The position numbers were made by a program, and so were the translations under genes. A model generated the notes under the pieces. The model was given only the letters and a program-made list of their open reading frames with translations. It searched no databases and was not told the origin of the DNA. A stretch of 64,000 nucleotides of DNA from an uncultured Bacteroidia bacterium (GTDB taxonomy: Bacteria; Bacteroidota; Bacteroidia; Bacteroidales; UBA932), in NCBI GenBank assembly GCA_902778855.1, contig CACYZM010000003.1, positions 1 through 64,000 on the forward strand, given 5' to 3'. Positions 36,690-46,610 of this stretch are shown one piece after another; positions within the stretch are counted from its first letter, which is position 1, and each line of letters opens with the position of its first letter.

Positions 36690-39011
36690 ATGAGAAGATC
36701 CATCCTTTTGTTCATCTGCCTGCTTGCGATTATGTCCACAACCCACGCCCAGGTTTCGCGCTATGTCAACCCGATGATCGGAACGACGGGGATGGGCCAC
36801 TGCTTCCCCGGGGCCTGCGCCCCGTTCGGCGCCGTGCAACTCTCGCCCGACACGGATACCATCCCGCACAACATCAACGGCAAGTACCAGCCGCGCGCCT
36901 ACGATTACTGCGCCGGCTACCAGTATGAGGACAACACCATCGTCGGCTTCAGCCATACCCATCTCAGCGGCACGGGCCACTCCGACCTGGGCGATATCCT
37001 GATCATGCCCCAGACTGGCGCGCTGCAGCTGACGCCCGGTACGAAAGAAGATCCGGATTCCGGCTACCGCCAGCGCTTCAGCCACGACACGGAGCATGCG
37101 GAGCCCGGCTACTACGAAGTCACGCTCGCCGACAGCGGCGTCCGCGCGCGGCTTACCGCCACGCAGCGGGTGGGCGTCCACCAGTACACCTTCCCGAAAG
37201 ACAGCCCCCAGCGCCTGGTGGTGGACCTGCTCCACGGCATCTACAACTACGACGGCAAAGTCCTCTGGTCGAGCCTCCGCGTCGTGAGCGACACGCTCGT
37301 CGTGGGCTTCCGCATCACCGACGGCTGGGCCCGCTTCAACCAGACCTATTTCGCCATTTCCTTCTCCAAACCCATCGTCAACTATGGTTATGCCGACCGC
37401 CGGCAGCCCGACTACCGCGGCTTCTGGCGCAAGTTCGACCTGCATCACAATTTCCCCGACATCGCCGGCCGCGACGTCACGGCCTATTTCGAGTTCGACG
37501 CCGAGGCGCCCGAACTCGAGGTGAAGGTGGCCTTATCGGGCGTTTCGACGGAAGGCGCGCAGAAGAACCTGGCCGCGGAGGCGGCCGGAAAGTCGTTCGA
37601 GACCATCCGGCAGGAAACGGCGCAGGCCTGGGAGCGTGAACTCGGCGTCGTGCAGTGCGAGGGCACCGACGACCAGAAGGCGAGCCTCTATACGGCACTC
37701 TATCACACGATGATCAACCCTTCCGTCTATATGGACGTGGACGGCCGGTACCGCGGCGTGGACGGGGAAGTGCATCAGGCCGAAGGCTTTACCAACTATA
37801 CCGTCTTCTCCGTCTGGGACACTTACCGCGCCGAGCACCCGCTGTTGGGGCTGCTCAAGACCAGCCGCAACACCGACATGGTCCGCGCGATGCTGGCCCA
37901 CTGGCGGCAGAATCCCGTGGGGATGCTGCCGGTGTGGAGCCTGCAGGGCAACGAAGGCTGGTGCATGACCGGCTACCACGCCGTGAGCGTGGTGGCGGAC
38001 GCGCTTGTGAAAGGGGCGGCCATCGATGCGGACGAGGCCTTCGCGGCGATGGTGGCGACGGCCAACTGCCCGTACCTGACCTCGGCCCGCGACTATGCGA
38101 CCTACGGCTACGCGCCGTTCGACAACGACGCCACGGCGGCTTCCAATACGCTGGAGTATTCCTTCGACGACTGGAGCATTTTCCACGCCGCTCAGGTGGC
38201 CGGCCGGAACGATGTGGCGGCGGCCTTCCGGGAGCGCGCGCGGAACTACCGCAACACCTTCGATCCCGCCCTCGGTTTCGCTTCGCCCCGTCGCAAGGAC
38301 GGCACGTTCAAGGCCGACCTCGATCCGCTCCAGACCTACGGCGAAGGCTTCATCGAGGGCAATTCCTGGAACTTCTCCTTCCACGTGCCGCAGGATCCGT
38401 ACGGCCTGATGGCCTGTATGGGCGGCGAGAAGATCTTCCGCGAGCGGCTCGACCAACTCTTCGACATGGACCTTCCCGAGAAGTACTATGCCGACAACGA
38501 AGACATCACGGCTGACTGCCTGATCGGCGGCTACGTCCACGGCAACGAGCCCAGCCACCACGTGCCGTACCTCTATGCCTGGACTACGCAGCCCTGGAAG
38601 ACCCAGGACCGCATCCGGACAATCCTCAACCGGATGTACCGCAACGACATCCGCGGCCTTGGCGGCAACGACGACTGTGGGCAGATGTCCGCCTGGTATC
38701 TCTTCTCCGTGATGGGCTTTTACCCCGTGGCGCCCGGCTGCGACCAGTATGTGTTCGGCGCCCCGTACCTGCCGTATCTGAAGGTAACCCTTGAAAACGG
38801 CGCCGTCATCGAAATCAAGGCCCCGGGCGTGAGCGACCGCAACCGCTATGTGCGCAGCGTGAAGCTGAACGGGAAGCCGTATTCCAAACTCTACGTCACA
38901 CACGGCGACCTGCTCCGCGGCTGCACCCTCGAATTCGAAATGAGCGACCGCCCGAACCGCAAGCGCGGCCTGGCCGCCGCCGACAAACCCTATTCCCTGA
39001 CAAATCGGTAA
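36690..39011 (+). CDS. GH92 alpha-mannosidase
   Basis: The protein has 773 residues with a signal peptide (MRRSILLFICLLAIMSTTHA). The GH92 hallmarks are YVNPMIGTTGMGHCFPGACAPFG, GFSHTHLSGTGHSDLGD, FTNYTVFSVWDTYRAEHPL, AGPLEGNSW-like EGFIEGNSWNFSFHVP, GNEPSHHVPYLYAW (catalytic Glu region) and GGNDDCGQMSAWYLFS. The family cleaves alpha-linked mannose by inversion with calcium. It probably acts in the periplasm on mannose oligosaccharides. It begins the carbohydrate region and is followed after six bases by an SH3-like lipoprotein. Confidence 0.95.
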   Translation: MRRSILLFICLLAIMSTTHAQVSRYVNPMIGTTGMGHCFPGACAPFGAVQLSPDTDTIPHNINGKYQPRAYDYCAGYQYEDNTIVGFSHTHLSGTGHSDLGDILIMPQTGALQLTPGTKEDPDSGYRQRFSHDTEHAEPGYYEVTLADSGVRARLTATQRVGVHQYTFPKDSPQRLVVDLLHGIYNYDGKVLWSSLRVVSDTLVVGFRITDGWARFNQTYFAISFSKPIVNYGYADRRQPDYRGFWRKFDLHHNFPDIAGRDVTAYFEFDAEAPELEVKVALSGVSTEGAQKNLAAEAAGKSFETIRQETAQAWERELGVVQCEGTDDQKASLYTALYHTMINPSVYMDVDGRYRGVDGEVHQAEGFTNYTVFSVWDTYRAEHPLLGLLKTSRNTDMVRAMLAHWRQNPVGMLPVWSLQGNEGWCMTGYHAVSVVADALVKGAAIDADEAFAAMVATANCPYLTSARDYATYGYAPFDNDATAASNTLEYSFDDWSIFHAAQVAGRNDVAAAFRERARNYRNTFDPALGFASPRRKDGTFKADLDPLQTYGEGFIEGNSWNFSFHVPQDPYGLMACMGGEKIFRERLDQLFDMDLPEKYYADNEDITADCLIGGYVHGNEPSHHVPYLYAWTTQPWKTQDRIRTILNRMYRNDIRGLGGNDDCGQMSAWYLFSVMGFYPVAPGCDQYVFGAPYLPYLKVTLENGAVIEIKAPGVSDRNRYVRSVKLNGKPYSKLYVTHGDLLRGCTLEFEMSDRPNRKRGLAAADKPYSLTNR

Positions 39012-39017
39012 ACGCCT

Positions 39018-39992
39018 ATGAAAAAGATCGTCTTATCCTTGCTTGTCCTGATGATTGTCTTGCCCTCGTGCGCCCAGTCGCAGGAACTCAACTGTTTTGT
39101 CTGCGACCCCGATACGGATGGGATGACCAACATCCGCTCTGCGCCGAAGGGAACGATTGTCCATCAATTGGAGCCTGCCGGTTTCTATCAGCTCACTGCC
39201 ATCGTGCAGCCGGGCGGCTGGTGGCGCATCAAGGATGGAATCGTGTACGATGAAGGGGGATGTGAAGAGAAGGTTCCCGGCCGCGAGGCCTGGATCCACC
39301 GCTCCGTGCTGGCCGTGGCCACCGACTATGAGGACGGCCAACCCCGGAAACTGTATGCCGAGCCACGCCGTGACGCGAAACGGGTGATGGTCATCCACGA
39401 ATTCCGGGCCCTTCTGCGGCCGCTTGAACTCTCGGCCGACGGCAAGTGGGTGAAAGTGACGTACGACCCGAGCGAATTTGAGGGCTGTCCGTGCGAAAAA
39501 GTGACCGGGTGGATCGAGAAATCCCAGGTTCGCGACGATGCTTTCGAACCGGGCGACGGCGGTCCGGTGCCGCTCCTGCTTGTTTCTGCCCCCGGCAAGG
39601 AGACCGTGGTTTTCCGTGAAAAGCCCGTCAACGGCAGACAGACTTTCGTACTGGAAAAAGGAAAGACCTACGAATTTACGGTCGGCAATCCCAAGAACGG
39701 CTGGTGGCAGCTCTGGTTCGGGTCCGTCGATGAAAACGACGAGCAGAAATGGGTCGACGACGAAGCCTGGATGCCGGCTTCCGCGCTCTTTATGATCGTG
39801 ACGGACTGGGGCGGGGCGTCGACGGTTCCCGTCTATGCGAAACCCGACGAGAAATCACGCAAACTGTTTGACCTGAAGACGGGCACGCTCGTCCATCCGA
39901 CCGATCTCTCGGAATGGAGCTGGGTCAAGGTACAGGTGGACGGCCACCCGGAACAGACCGGCTGGATTGGAAACGGCAAACTGACCCGGTGA
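39018..39992 (+). CDS. Lipoprotein with repeated SH3-like domains
   Basis: The protein has 324 residues and a lipobox (LVLMIVLPSC). Several SH3-like units can be read: NIRSAPKGTIVHQLEPAGFY, KLYAEPRRDAKRVMVIHEF, VFREKPVNGRQTFVLEKG and VYAKPDEKSRKLFDLKTG. Each ends in a Trp-containing strand (GGWWRIKDG, GKWVKVTYD, GWWQLWFGS, WSWVKVQVD), as in bacterial SH3 domains that bind cell wall or glycans. I recognise no catalytic residues. It is next to GH92 on the same strand and converges on the GH36 gene with a four-base gap. Confidence 0.75.
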   Translation: MKKIVLSLLVLMIVLPSCAQSQELNCFVCDPDTDGMTNIRSAPKGTIVHQLEPAGFYQLTAIVQPGGWWRIKDGIVYDEGGCEEKVPGREAWIHRSVLAVATDYEDGQPRKLYAEPRRDAKRVMVIHEFRALLRPLELSADGKWVKVTYDPSEFEGCPCEKVTGWIEKSQVRDDAFEPGDGGPVPLLLVSAPGKETVVFREKPVNGRQTFVLEKGKTYEFTVGNPKNGWWQLWFGSVDENDEQKWVDDEAWMPASALFMIVTDWGGASTVPVYAKPDEKSRKLFDLKTGTLVHPTDLSEWSWVKVQVDGHPEQTGWIGNGKLTR

Positions 39993-39996
39993 GTCT

Positions 39997-42183
39997 TTAC
40001 TTCGCTTCCAGATAGAAAACGGCCGAGCTGTATTTCTGCGGCAGGTCGGGATTGAAGGCTCCGGTGCCCAGGAAGGCGCCGGAGAATTCTTTTCCGTCGC
40101 CCCACCAGCAGGAACGGTCCACATTGAGTTCCTTTACCCGATAGCTGCGCTCCGGGTCCAGCCCGTCTAGCCGGAAACCGTGCTGCGATCCCTCGCGGTT
40201 CTGGTAGCGGAGGCAGTAGGTATAGACCACGGCGCGGGACTTGTCGGGCGACACGTACATCAGGGCGTAATAGTCGCTGTCGTAAGGCGAGGAGAGGCGG
40301 TACAGGTCGCCGCTGAAGACCAGGTCGCGGTACTGGTAATAGGAGGCGATGCAGCGCTCCGCCAGCGCACGTTCGCGGGCCGAGAAGTTCTTGGGCTGCA
40401 GTTCCAGGCCCAGCCGGCCGGCGCAGGCCATGTCGAAGCGGAACTTCAGGGGCGTGACATTGCCGCTCTGGTGGTTGGGTACCGCTGAAACGTGGGCACC
40501 CATAATGAACGGCGGGTAGATGAGGTTCGTGGCGTATTGGATATAGGCGCGGCAGTCGCCGTCGGTGTTGTCGCTGGTCCAGATCTCGTCGAAATAGCGC
40601 AAGGCGCCGTAATCCACGCGTCCGCCGCCCGAAGAGCAGCACTGGATCAGGACGTCGGGATATTTCGCGCGGATGCGCCGCATCACGTTGTACAGGCCCT
40701 GGCAGTATTCCACGAAGAAGCGGTCCTGCTCCTGGCCGAGGTACGTGCTGCCGAACGACTGGATCACGCGGTTGCAGTCCCATTTCACATAGTCGATGTT
40801 CTTTGAGAGCTGCATCACGCCGTCGAAGATGCCGTACACGAAGTCCTGCACGGCCGGGTTCGACAGATCGAGAACCCATTGGTTTCGTTCCTGGTAGATG
40901 TCGCGTCCGGGGCTCTTCACGACCCATTCGGGATGGTTGTGTGCCAGGTTGGACTGCGGATTGACCATCTCGGGCTCGATCCAGATGCCGAACTTGAGCC
41001 CCTTGTCGTGGGCGTAGGAAGCGACGTAGTCGATGCCTTCCGGCAGTTTGTCGGTATTGACCTCCCAGTCGCCGAGGCCGGCGTCGTCGCCGTTGCGCGG
41101 ATAGTCTTTGGCGAACCAGCCGTCGTCGAGCACGAACATCTCCAGGCCCATGCCGGCCGCGTCGTCGATCATCCGGAGCAGGGTCTCGGTGGTGAAGGTG
41201 AAGTAGGCGCCCTCCCAGCTGTTGAGGAGGGTGGGGTGGATCTGCCCGCCGCGGTAGACGCCATAGTTGCGCGCCCAGCGGTGCAGGTTGCGGGAGGCCT
41301 GCCCGGCACCGGCACCGGAGAAGGTCCAGACCATGTCGGGCGTGACGAAGGTCTTGCCGGGAGCCAGCGGATAGGTGGCGGCGTAGGGGCTGATGCCGGC
41401 CAGCACGTGGAGGCGTCCGGCGTCGTCGCGGTCGAAGGTCAGGCGGAAGTTGCCGCTCCAGGCCAGGGCGCCGGCGATGACGTCGCCGGCCGTTTCGCTG
41501 AATTCCGCCGCGTCCAGGCTCAGCATAAAGGAGGGATTGTTCCGCTGGGTGGCCTGCACCCCGCGGCGGCTCTCGATCACCTTGGTGTCGTGGCCCAGCA
41601 GTTCGCGGTCCACCTGCATCTCGCTGGCCCAGCCGCCCCAGGTGTGGGTCAGCAGGTAGCGGTCGGCTTCGAAATGCATCGCGGAAGAGGCGTAGTCGAG
41701 CAGTTCGACCGGCTTCTTTCCGCTGTTCGTGATTTCAGTATGGGCGAGGATGACATCCTCTTTCCCGTAGGCTTCGTAGACCAGTTTCACCTGCAGGGCG
41801 GTGACGGGATCTTTCAGGGAGATTTCCGTGGTGGTGACGCCGTCCTTGCTGCGGGACTTGTGCCCGGTGTAATAGAGCTCCGTATTGTGGTTGCCGTCGG
41901 CGTAGCGCACGTGGAGGGCGGGGGAGCCGACGAACACGCCGCCGGTGGTCGGGAGGGTCATCGGGCCGGCCCCGTTGGGCCGTTTGGCCTGGGTATCCAT
42001 GCCCAGGAAGAGGCCCGGATCGGCGATGCGGGCGCCGTAGTGGCGGGTGCGGAGGTTGCCCGCCTCGTCGACGGTGAGGACGAGTTGGGTATGGTCGGTA
42101 TCGACGGCGATAACTTGCGGCGCAGCTTTCGCCGGCGCCAGGACTGCCAACAGCAGGGCGGTGAACAGAACGATATGTTTCAT
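39997..42183 (-). CDS. GH36 alpha-galactosidase
   Basis: The protein has 728 residues from ATG 42183 with a signal peptide (MKHIVLFTALLLAVLAPAKA). Typical GH36 features are the N-terminal beta-supersandwich, then LLNSWEGAYFTF, MFVLDDGWFAKD, LKFGIWIEPEMVNPQSNL, the nucleophile Asp near residue 469 in DYVKWDCNR, and the acid/base Asp in EIWTSDNTDGD. It removes alpha-1,6 galactose, for example from galactomannan side chains or raffinose. The RidA-like gene lies 32 bases upstream on the same strand. Confidence 0.95.
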   Translation of the reverse strand: MKHIVLFTALLLAVLAPAKAAPQVIAVDTDHTQLVLTVDEAGNLRTRHYGARIADPGLFLGMDTQAKRPNGAGPMTLPTTGGVFVGSPALHVRYADGNHNTELYYTGHKSRSKDGVTTTEISLKDPVTALQVKLVYEAYGKEDVILAHTEITNSGKKPVELLDYASSAMHFEADRYLLTHTWGGWASEMQVDRELLGHDTKVIESRRGVQATQRNNPSFMLSLDAAEFSETAGDVIAGALAWSGNFRLTFDRDDAGRLHVLAGISPYAATYPLAPGKTFVTPDMVWTFSGAGAGQASRNLHRWARNYGVYRGGQIHPTLLNSWEGAYFTFTTETLLRMIDDAAGMGLEMFVLDDGWFAKDYPRNGDDAGLGDWEVNTDKLPEGIDYVASYAHDKGLKFGIWIEPEMVNPQSNLAHNHPEWVVKSPGRDIYQERNQWVLDLSNPAVQDFVYGIFDGVMQLSKNIDYVKWDCNRVIQSFGSTYLGQEQDRFFVEYCQGLYNVMRRIRAKYPDVLIQCCSSGGGRVDYGALRYFDEIWTSDNTDGDCRAYIQYATNLIYPPFIMGAHVSAVPNHQSGNVTPLKFRFDMACAGRLGLELQPKNFSARERALAERCIASYYQYRDLVFSGDLYRLSSPYDSDYYALMYVSPDKSRAVVYTYCLRYQNREGSQHGFRLDGLDPERSYRVKELNVDRSCWWGDGKEFSGAFLGTGAFNPDLPQKYSSAVFYLEAK

Positions 42184-42215
42184 GGTCTTTTCAGATCGGT
42201 TTGGGAATGCTGGAA

Positions 42216-43289
42216 TCAGAAAGCGGGGAAGGCCTTGTCGCCGTCCGGGGTCAGGGCGATGCATTCCATCTCGACCAGCCAGGCGGGCCGGCAGACGGGT
42301 GCGTGGACATAAACGGCGTTGAGCGCCGGGCAGGACGCCTCGATGCAGCGCTGGACGCAGGCGAAGTCCGCAGGGTCGCGGAGATAGACGACGGCCACGA
42401 CGATGTCGCGCAGGCCGGCGCCGGCTTCGGCGAGCAGCGCGGAGACATTCTCCAGCATCCGGCCGGTCTGGGCGGCGACATCGCCGGGATGTACGACCTG
42501 GCCCCGGGCGTCGATGCTGGCGGTCCCGCTGATGAAAACGTGGCGGCGGTCGCCGTAGGTGACGGCCGTGCCGCGTTCGAAGGTGACGCCGTATTGGCTG
42601 GTCCGGCTCAGATGGTCGCTGGCGTATAGGTAGTGGATCTGGCCGTCCTGCAGGCCGCCGATGCTGTAGGCGTCCATTTCCACGATATGGCGCGGGTCGG
42701 GCGCGTTGCCTTCGATGCCGGTGCTGGCGATATAATGTGTGGCCTCGGTCAGGCCGATGGTCTCAAAATAATCTTTGCGTCCTTTCACGACGCCGGCATA
42801 GCGGGTGTCCACGTCACGGGAGAATATCCAGGTGCGGATGGTGTCGCGGGCGACGGAGAGCCCTTCCCGGGCCAGCCGGCGCTCCAGCTCGCGGAAGATG
42901 CCGTCCATCTGGGCGCGGGAGTCTTCGCCCGGACTGACGAGCGAGGCGTCCCAACGGTGTTTGTACGGGCTATCGGCGGGATCGGTGCAATACATCCACA
43001 AGGCGATCCGCGTCCCGTCGAGCGGGGCTTGTCCGACGATGGACGTCGGGACGGGCGGCAGGGCGTCCAGCCGCTGCGCAAGCAGCGGATACTGGTTGGC
43101 CGCGTCGCTGAGGAAGAAACGGCGGAAACGGACGACCTTCCCCTCGGCGGCTTCTGCACCTGCCTGTAAGACAGAAGCCAATTGACTTGGGTAATCGAGT
43201 GACGGATCCGTCACCCGGATGATGATGTGGTATTCTGAGGTGGCGCCCTTTCCGGGCGTGAAAGGTATACTGGTGGTTCGGGTCTTCAT
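42216..43289 (-). CDS. RidA-fold protein with N-terminal extension
   Basis: The protein has 357 residues from ATG 43289. The C-terminal third is a YjgF/RidA-type domain (RHVFISGTASIDARGQVVHPGD, QTGRMLENVSALLAEAGAGLRDIV, PALNAVYVHAPVCRPAWLVEMEC). The N-terminal 220 residues look like a degenerate repeat of the same fold. Two-domain proteins of this size include chorismatase-like enzymes (FkbO/Hyg5 type); that is a possibility, not an assignment. No signal peptide. It is upstream of GH36, perhaps co-transcribed. Confidence 0.7.
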   Translation of the reverse strand: MKTRTTSIPFTPGKGATSEYHIIIRVTDPSLDYPSQLASVLQAGAEAAEGKVVRFRRFFLSDAANQYPLLAQRLDALPPVPTSIVGQAPLDGTRIALWMYCTDPADSPYKHRWDASLVSPGEDSRAQMDGIFRELERRLAREGLSVARDTIRTWIFSRDVDTRYAGVVKGRKDYFETIGLTEATHYIASTGIEGNAPDPRHIVEMDAYSIGGLQDGQIHYLYASDHLSRTSQYGVTFERGTAVTYGDRRHVFISGTASIDARGQVVHPGDVAAQTGRMLENVSALLAEAGAGLRDIVVAVVYLRDPADFACVQRCIEASCPALNAVYVHAPVCRPAWLVEMECIALTPDGDKAFPAF

Positions 43290-43337
43290 TCGGGGCAACA
43301 ATTTACGCTTTTTTTCGATTATTTCATAATTATAGAA

Positions 43338-43345
43338 TAACTTTG
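43338..43345 (+). promoter_or_regulatory. -7 box for the plus-strand DUF6057/PD40 pair
   Basis: TAACTTTG is an exact -7 match. TTTC at 43313-43316 is 21 bases upstream, one base off the TTTG box. The ATG is at 43370. Confidence 0.55.
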
Positions 43346-43369
43346 CATAGTAACGAGCCCTTGATTCGG

Positions 43370-45118
43370 ATGTCCAGATCACAGAAAATTGCAGCGCTGG
43401 CGATGACGGTCCTGACCGGGATCGGCATTTTTGTTTTCTTTGCGTTCCGGTATCGGTACCACCTCCATTTCCAGGAGCAGTATCAACTGTTCGAGTGGAC
43501 GGGCGCCTATTTCGCCGACGTGGCCCGCGTGCCCGGCGGTCTGGCCGACTGGCTGGGGCGCTGCCTCACCCAGTTCTTCTATCACGCTCCCGCCGGGGCG
43601 GCGCTGCTGGCCGTTCTGTATTGTGGCGTCCAACTGGCCGTCTGGGTGGCGTGTCGCCGCAAGACGCTGTTCACGTATGTGCTTTCTTTCATCCCGGCCC
43701 TGCTGCTGGTGGTCTTTTTCTGCGACGACAATGCGCTTGCCGGGGCAATCGTAGCTTTGGCCCTGCCGCTCGCCGTGGCAGCCTTGTGCCAGCGTGTCGC
43801 TTCCCGAAAAGGGCGCCGGATCCTGGAACTGATTCTCCTGCCTGTCCTGTATATGGCCTGCGGTCCGCTGGGAATCCTTTTCGCAGTGGCGGCCGTTTGT
43901 CGCGAAGTGGCGGACGGGGAGGGGAATCCCTGGCTCTTCGCCCTCGGAATGCTGGTCGTCGCCGCGGTTACCGTCCTGGTCGCCTGGCGCATTTTCCCGT
44001 ATCCGTTCAACCGCCTGGTGCAGGGCATTCACTACCACCGGTTCCATAACATCCTGCCCGGCCTGCTCTATGCGGCGGCCGTCGCGGCGGCGCTGGTCGT
44101 CCTGGTCTCCTGCATGAAGGTGCGGAAGCCGCTGAAGGGGATTGTGGTTCCGGCCTTCCTATTTGTGGTGCTGGCGGCCGCCGGCACTTTCGCCACGCTG
44201 CGCGTCGCCGATCCCGTCAAGGAAGAGTGGATGCACTACGACTTCATGGTCCGGATGCAGATGTGGAACCGCATCCTGCAGCAGGCCGACCGGAAGAACC
44301 CCGACAATCCCAAGACCGTCTCCTGCCTGAACCTGGCCTTGGCCAAGACCGGACGTCTGGCCGACAGCCAGTTCTCCTACTTCCAGAACGGCCCGGAAGG
44401 GCTGATCCCGGGTTTCCAGGGTGATTTTACCAATCCGGTATCGACCGGGGAGATCTTCTGGCATCTGGGCATGGTCAACACCGCCCAGCGCTACGCGTTC
44501 GAGGCGCAGGAGTCCATCCCCGATTTCCAGAAAAGCGCCCGTTTTTACCGGCGTCTGGCCGAAACGAATCTCGTGAACGGCGACACGCTCGTCGCGATGA
44601 AATACCTGAAAGTCCTGGAGCACACCACTTTCTATCGCTCCTGGGCCCGCGAAACCGCCGCTCTCGTGGCCGACGGCACGCTCTTCGAGAAGCGTCCGGA
44701 GCTTGCCCAGGTCCGCGAATTCCGCCTCAAGGAGCACGATTTCTTCTTCAGCGATACGGAGATGGACTCGATGCTGGGCGTCCTCCAGGTGGAGCATCCC
44801 GAAAACCGGATGGCCCTCGATTATCTCCTGTCCTGGTGTCTGCTCCGCAAGGACCTGACCCGTTTTGCGGAATGCCTGCAGATGGTGGACACCAAACCGC
44901 TGCCGCAGACCTATCAGGAGGCTCTCCTGCTGCTGTGGGTCTTCACGCACCAGGATTTCAACGGCCTGCCGGAGAGTATCGCGCCGGTCAACGTGCAGCG
45001 GATCAACCGGTTTATGGCCGATGCCAATTCCGGAAAGAGCGAAGTCGTGATGAAGGCCGCCTATGGGAATACCTACTGGTTTTACTTTATTTTCCGTTAC
45101 CTGAACCAACAGCAATGA
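43370..45118 (+). CDS. DUF6057-type membrane/helical-repeat protein
   Basis: The protein has 582 residues from ATG 43370. The first 270 residues contain about eight membrane helices. Between the first two lies FQEQYQLFEWTGAYFADV, then PGGLADWLGRCLTQFFY, which recurs nearly word for word in the protein at 52911-54374. The soluble C-terminal half has TPR-like helices (PDFQKSARFYRRLAETNLVNGD, ENRMALDYLLSWCLLRKDL) and ends in GNTYWFYFIFRYL. The function is unknown. It is followed after seven bases by a PD40/CxxCH lipoprotein, an association repeated twice more nearby. Confidence 0.8.
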   Translation: MSRSQKIAALAMTVLTGIGIFVFFAFRYRYHLHFQEQYQLFEWTGAYFADVARVPGGLADWLGRCLTQFFYHAPAGAALLAVLYCGVQLAVWVACRRKTLFTYVLSFIPALLLVVFFCDDNALAGAIVALALPLAVAALCQRVASRKGRRILELILLPVLYMACGPLGILFAVAAVCREVADGEGNPWLFALGMLVVAAVTVLVAWRIFPYPFNRLVQGIHYHRFHNILPGLLYAAAVAAALVVLVSCMKVRKPLKGIVVPAFLFVVLAAAGTFATLRVADPVKEEWMHYDFMVRMQMWNRILQQADRKNPDNPKTVSCLNLALAKTGRLADSQFSYFQNGPEGLIPGFQGDFTNPVSTGEIFWHLGMVNTAQRYAFEAQESIPDFQKSARFYRRLAETNLVNGDTLVAMKYLKVLEHTTFYRSWARETAALVADGTLFEKRPELAQVREFRLKEHDFFFSDTEMDSMLGVLQVEHPENRMALDYLLSWCLLRKDLTRFAECLQMVDTKPLPQTYQEALLLLWVFTHQDFNGLPESIAPVNVQRINRFMADANSGKSEVVMKAAYGNTYWFYFIFRYLNQQQ

Positions 45119-45125
45119 TTCCGCT

Positions 45126-46589
45126 ATGAGAAGATTCCTTTGCTTTGTAACGATTTTGCTGACGCTGGCCTCGTGTGGGCCCAGGGAACGGAATGCGACC
45201 CAGGTCCAGAGGGCTCCGGACATCTGGCCCGACTATGTCGGCGTGACCGTGCCTGCGACCATCGCGCCCCTCGATTTCACGCTTCCCGGCGCCGATGCGC
45301 TGGATGTGCGCGTGACTGCGCCGGACGGATCTTCGCTCCGCAGCGGTGGAAAAACCGCCACCTGCTTCTCCGAAAAGGGCTGGAAGTCCCTGCTGAAGCG
45401 CAGTGCGGGCGATGCCCTCACCGTGACCGTCAGCGGGCTTTTTGATGGCGCCTGGCGGCGTTATGAGCCGTTCCGGATCTTCGTGTCGGATGATGAAATC
45501 GATTATGGCCTGACCTACCGGCTCATTGAACCAGGCTATCAGATCTACAGCCATATGGGCATCTATGAGCGGGAATTGGGCTCCTTCCGCCAGCGTGCGT
45601 TGCTCGAGAATACGCGTTTCGCCGGCTGCGTGAACTGTCACGCGAGTTTCAAGGGCGATCCTTCCGCCTTTACGGTCCACATCCGCGGTGAACACGGTGC
45701 TACACTGCTGACGCGGGACGGCGAGATCATGGCCTATGACACGAAGACCGACAGCACGCTGGGCTTCTGCGTCTATCCGTATTGGCATCCCTCCGGCAAC
45801 TACATCGCTTATTCCACCTGCAGCACCCGCCAGAGTTTCCACGCCCAGCCCGACAAGTTGATCGAAGTGTTCGATCTCGATTCGGACGTCCAGATCTATG
45901 ATGTGGTCCGCAACCAGATTATCACCGCACCGCAGATCAAGCGGCACGGCATCTGGGAGACGTTCCCCGTCTTCTCGGCCGACGGCCGGACGTTGTGGTT
46001 CACGGCTGCCGACGAGGTGGAGATTCCCCGCGGACTGCCGACTTCGCACTATAATCTGTACAAGGTGTCGTTCGATCCCGAGACCGGCACGATCGGCCAG
46101 GATGTCGCGTTGGTTCTCGATGCGGCCGATTTCAAGGGGAGCATCTGCTTCCCCCGGCCTTCCTACGATGGCAAGTACCTGATGTTCACCCTCTGCGATT
46201 ACGGCACGTTCCCCATCTGGCATCACGAAGCCGATCTCTGGCTGCTGGATCTGGCGACGGGGGAGACCCGTCGGATGGACGAGGTCAACAGCCCGGACAC
46301 CGAGAGTTATCACAACTGGAGCGCCAATTCCCGCTGGTTCGTGTTCTCGAGCCGGCGCGGCGACGGGCTTTTCACGCGGCTGTACATCGCCCATTTCGAT
46401 GAAAACGGCGTGGCCGGCAAGCCCTTCCTGCTGCCCCAGCGCGATCCGAAGAATTACGACGAAGACCTCTTCCGCTCCTACAACGTCCCCGAATTCACAA
46501 CCGGTCCCGTCCCCTTCAACAGCATCCAGGCCCAAAAGGCCATTAATTCCCCCGACCGCATCCCCTTCGGCTTCCGCTGGTCGGAGTAA
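45126..46589 (+). CDS. PD40 beta-propeller lipoprotein with one CxxCH motif (paralogue 1)
   Basis: The protein has 487 residues. The signal MRRFLCFVTILLTLASC is a lipobox type. The N-domain has IWPDYVGVTVPATIAPLDF. A single CxxCH (GCVNCHASF) near residue 176 has the form of a heme c attachment site. After it come PD40/TolB-like blades: YWHPSGNYIAYSTCS, TFPVFSADGRTLWFTA, PSYDGKYLMFTLCDYG and SRWFVFSSRRGDGLFTR. The protein is probably periplasmic or surface-bound. Heme attachment is an inference from the motif. It forms a two-gene unit with the DUF6057 gene in front. Confidence 0.8.
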   Translation: MRRFLCFVTILLTLASCGPRERNATQVQRAPDIWPDYVGVTVPATIAPLDFTLPGADALDVRVTAPDGSSLRSGGKTATCFSEKGWKSLLKRSAGDALTVTVSGLFDGAWRRYEPFRIFVSDDEIDYGLTYRLIEPGYQIYSHMGIYERELGSFRQRALLENTRFAGCVNCHASFKGDPSAFTVHIRGEHGATLLTRDGEIMAYDTKTDSTLGFCVYPYWHPSGNYIAYSTCSTRQSFHAQPDKLIEVFDLDSDVQIYDVVRNQIITAPQIKRHGIWETFPVFSADGRTLWFTAADEVEIPRGLPTSHYNLYKVSFDPETGTIGQDVALVLDAADFKGSICFPRPSYDGKYLMFTLCDYGTFPIWHHEADLWLLDLATGETRRMDEVNSPDTESYHNWSANSRWFVFSSRRGDGLFTRLYIAHFDENGVAGKPFLLPQRDPKNYDEDLFRSYNVPEFTTGPVPFNSIQAQKAINSPDRIPFGFRWSE

Positions 46590-46610
46590 CAGACCGGTTT
46601 TTCTCTTGGA

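Noticed and set aside
42216..43289. Reading the RidA-like protein as a confirmed chorismatase
   Set aside because: Only the size and fold order fit; no diagnostic active-site pattern could be confirmed by eye.
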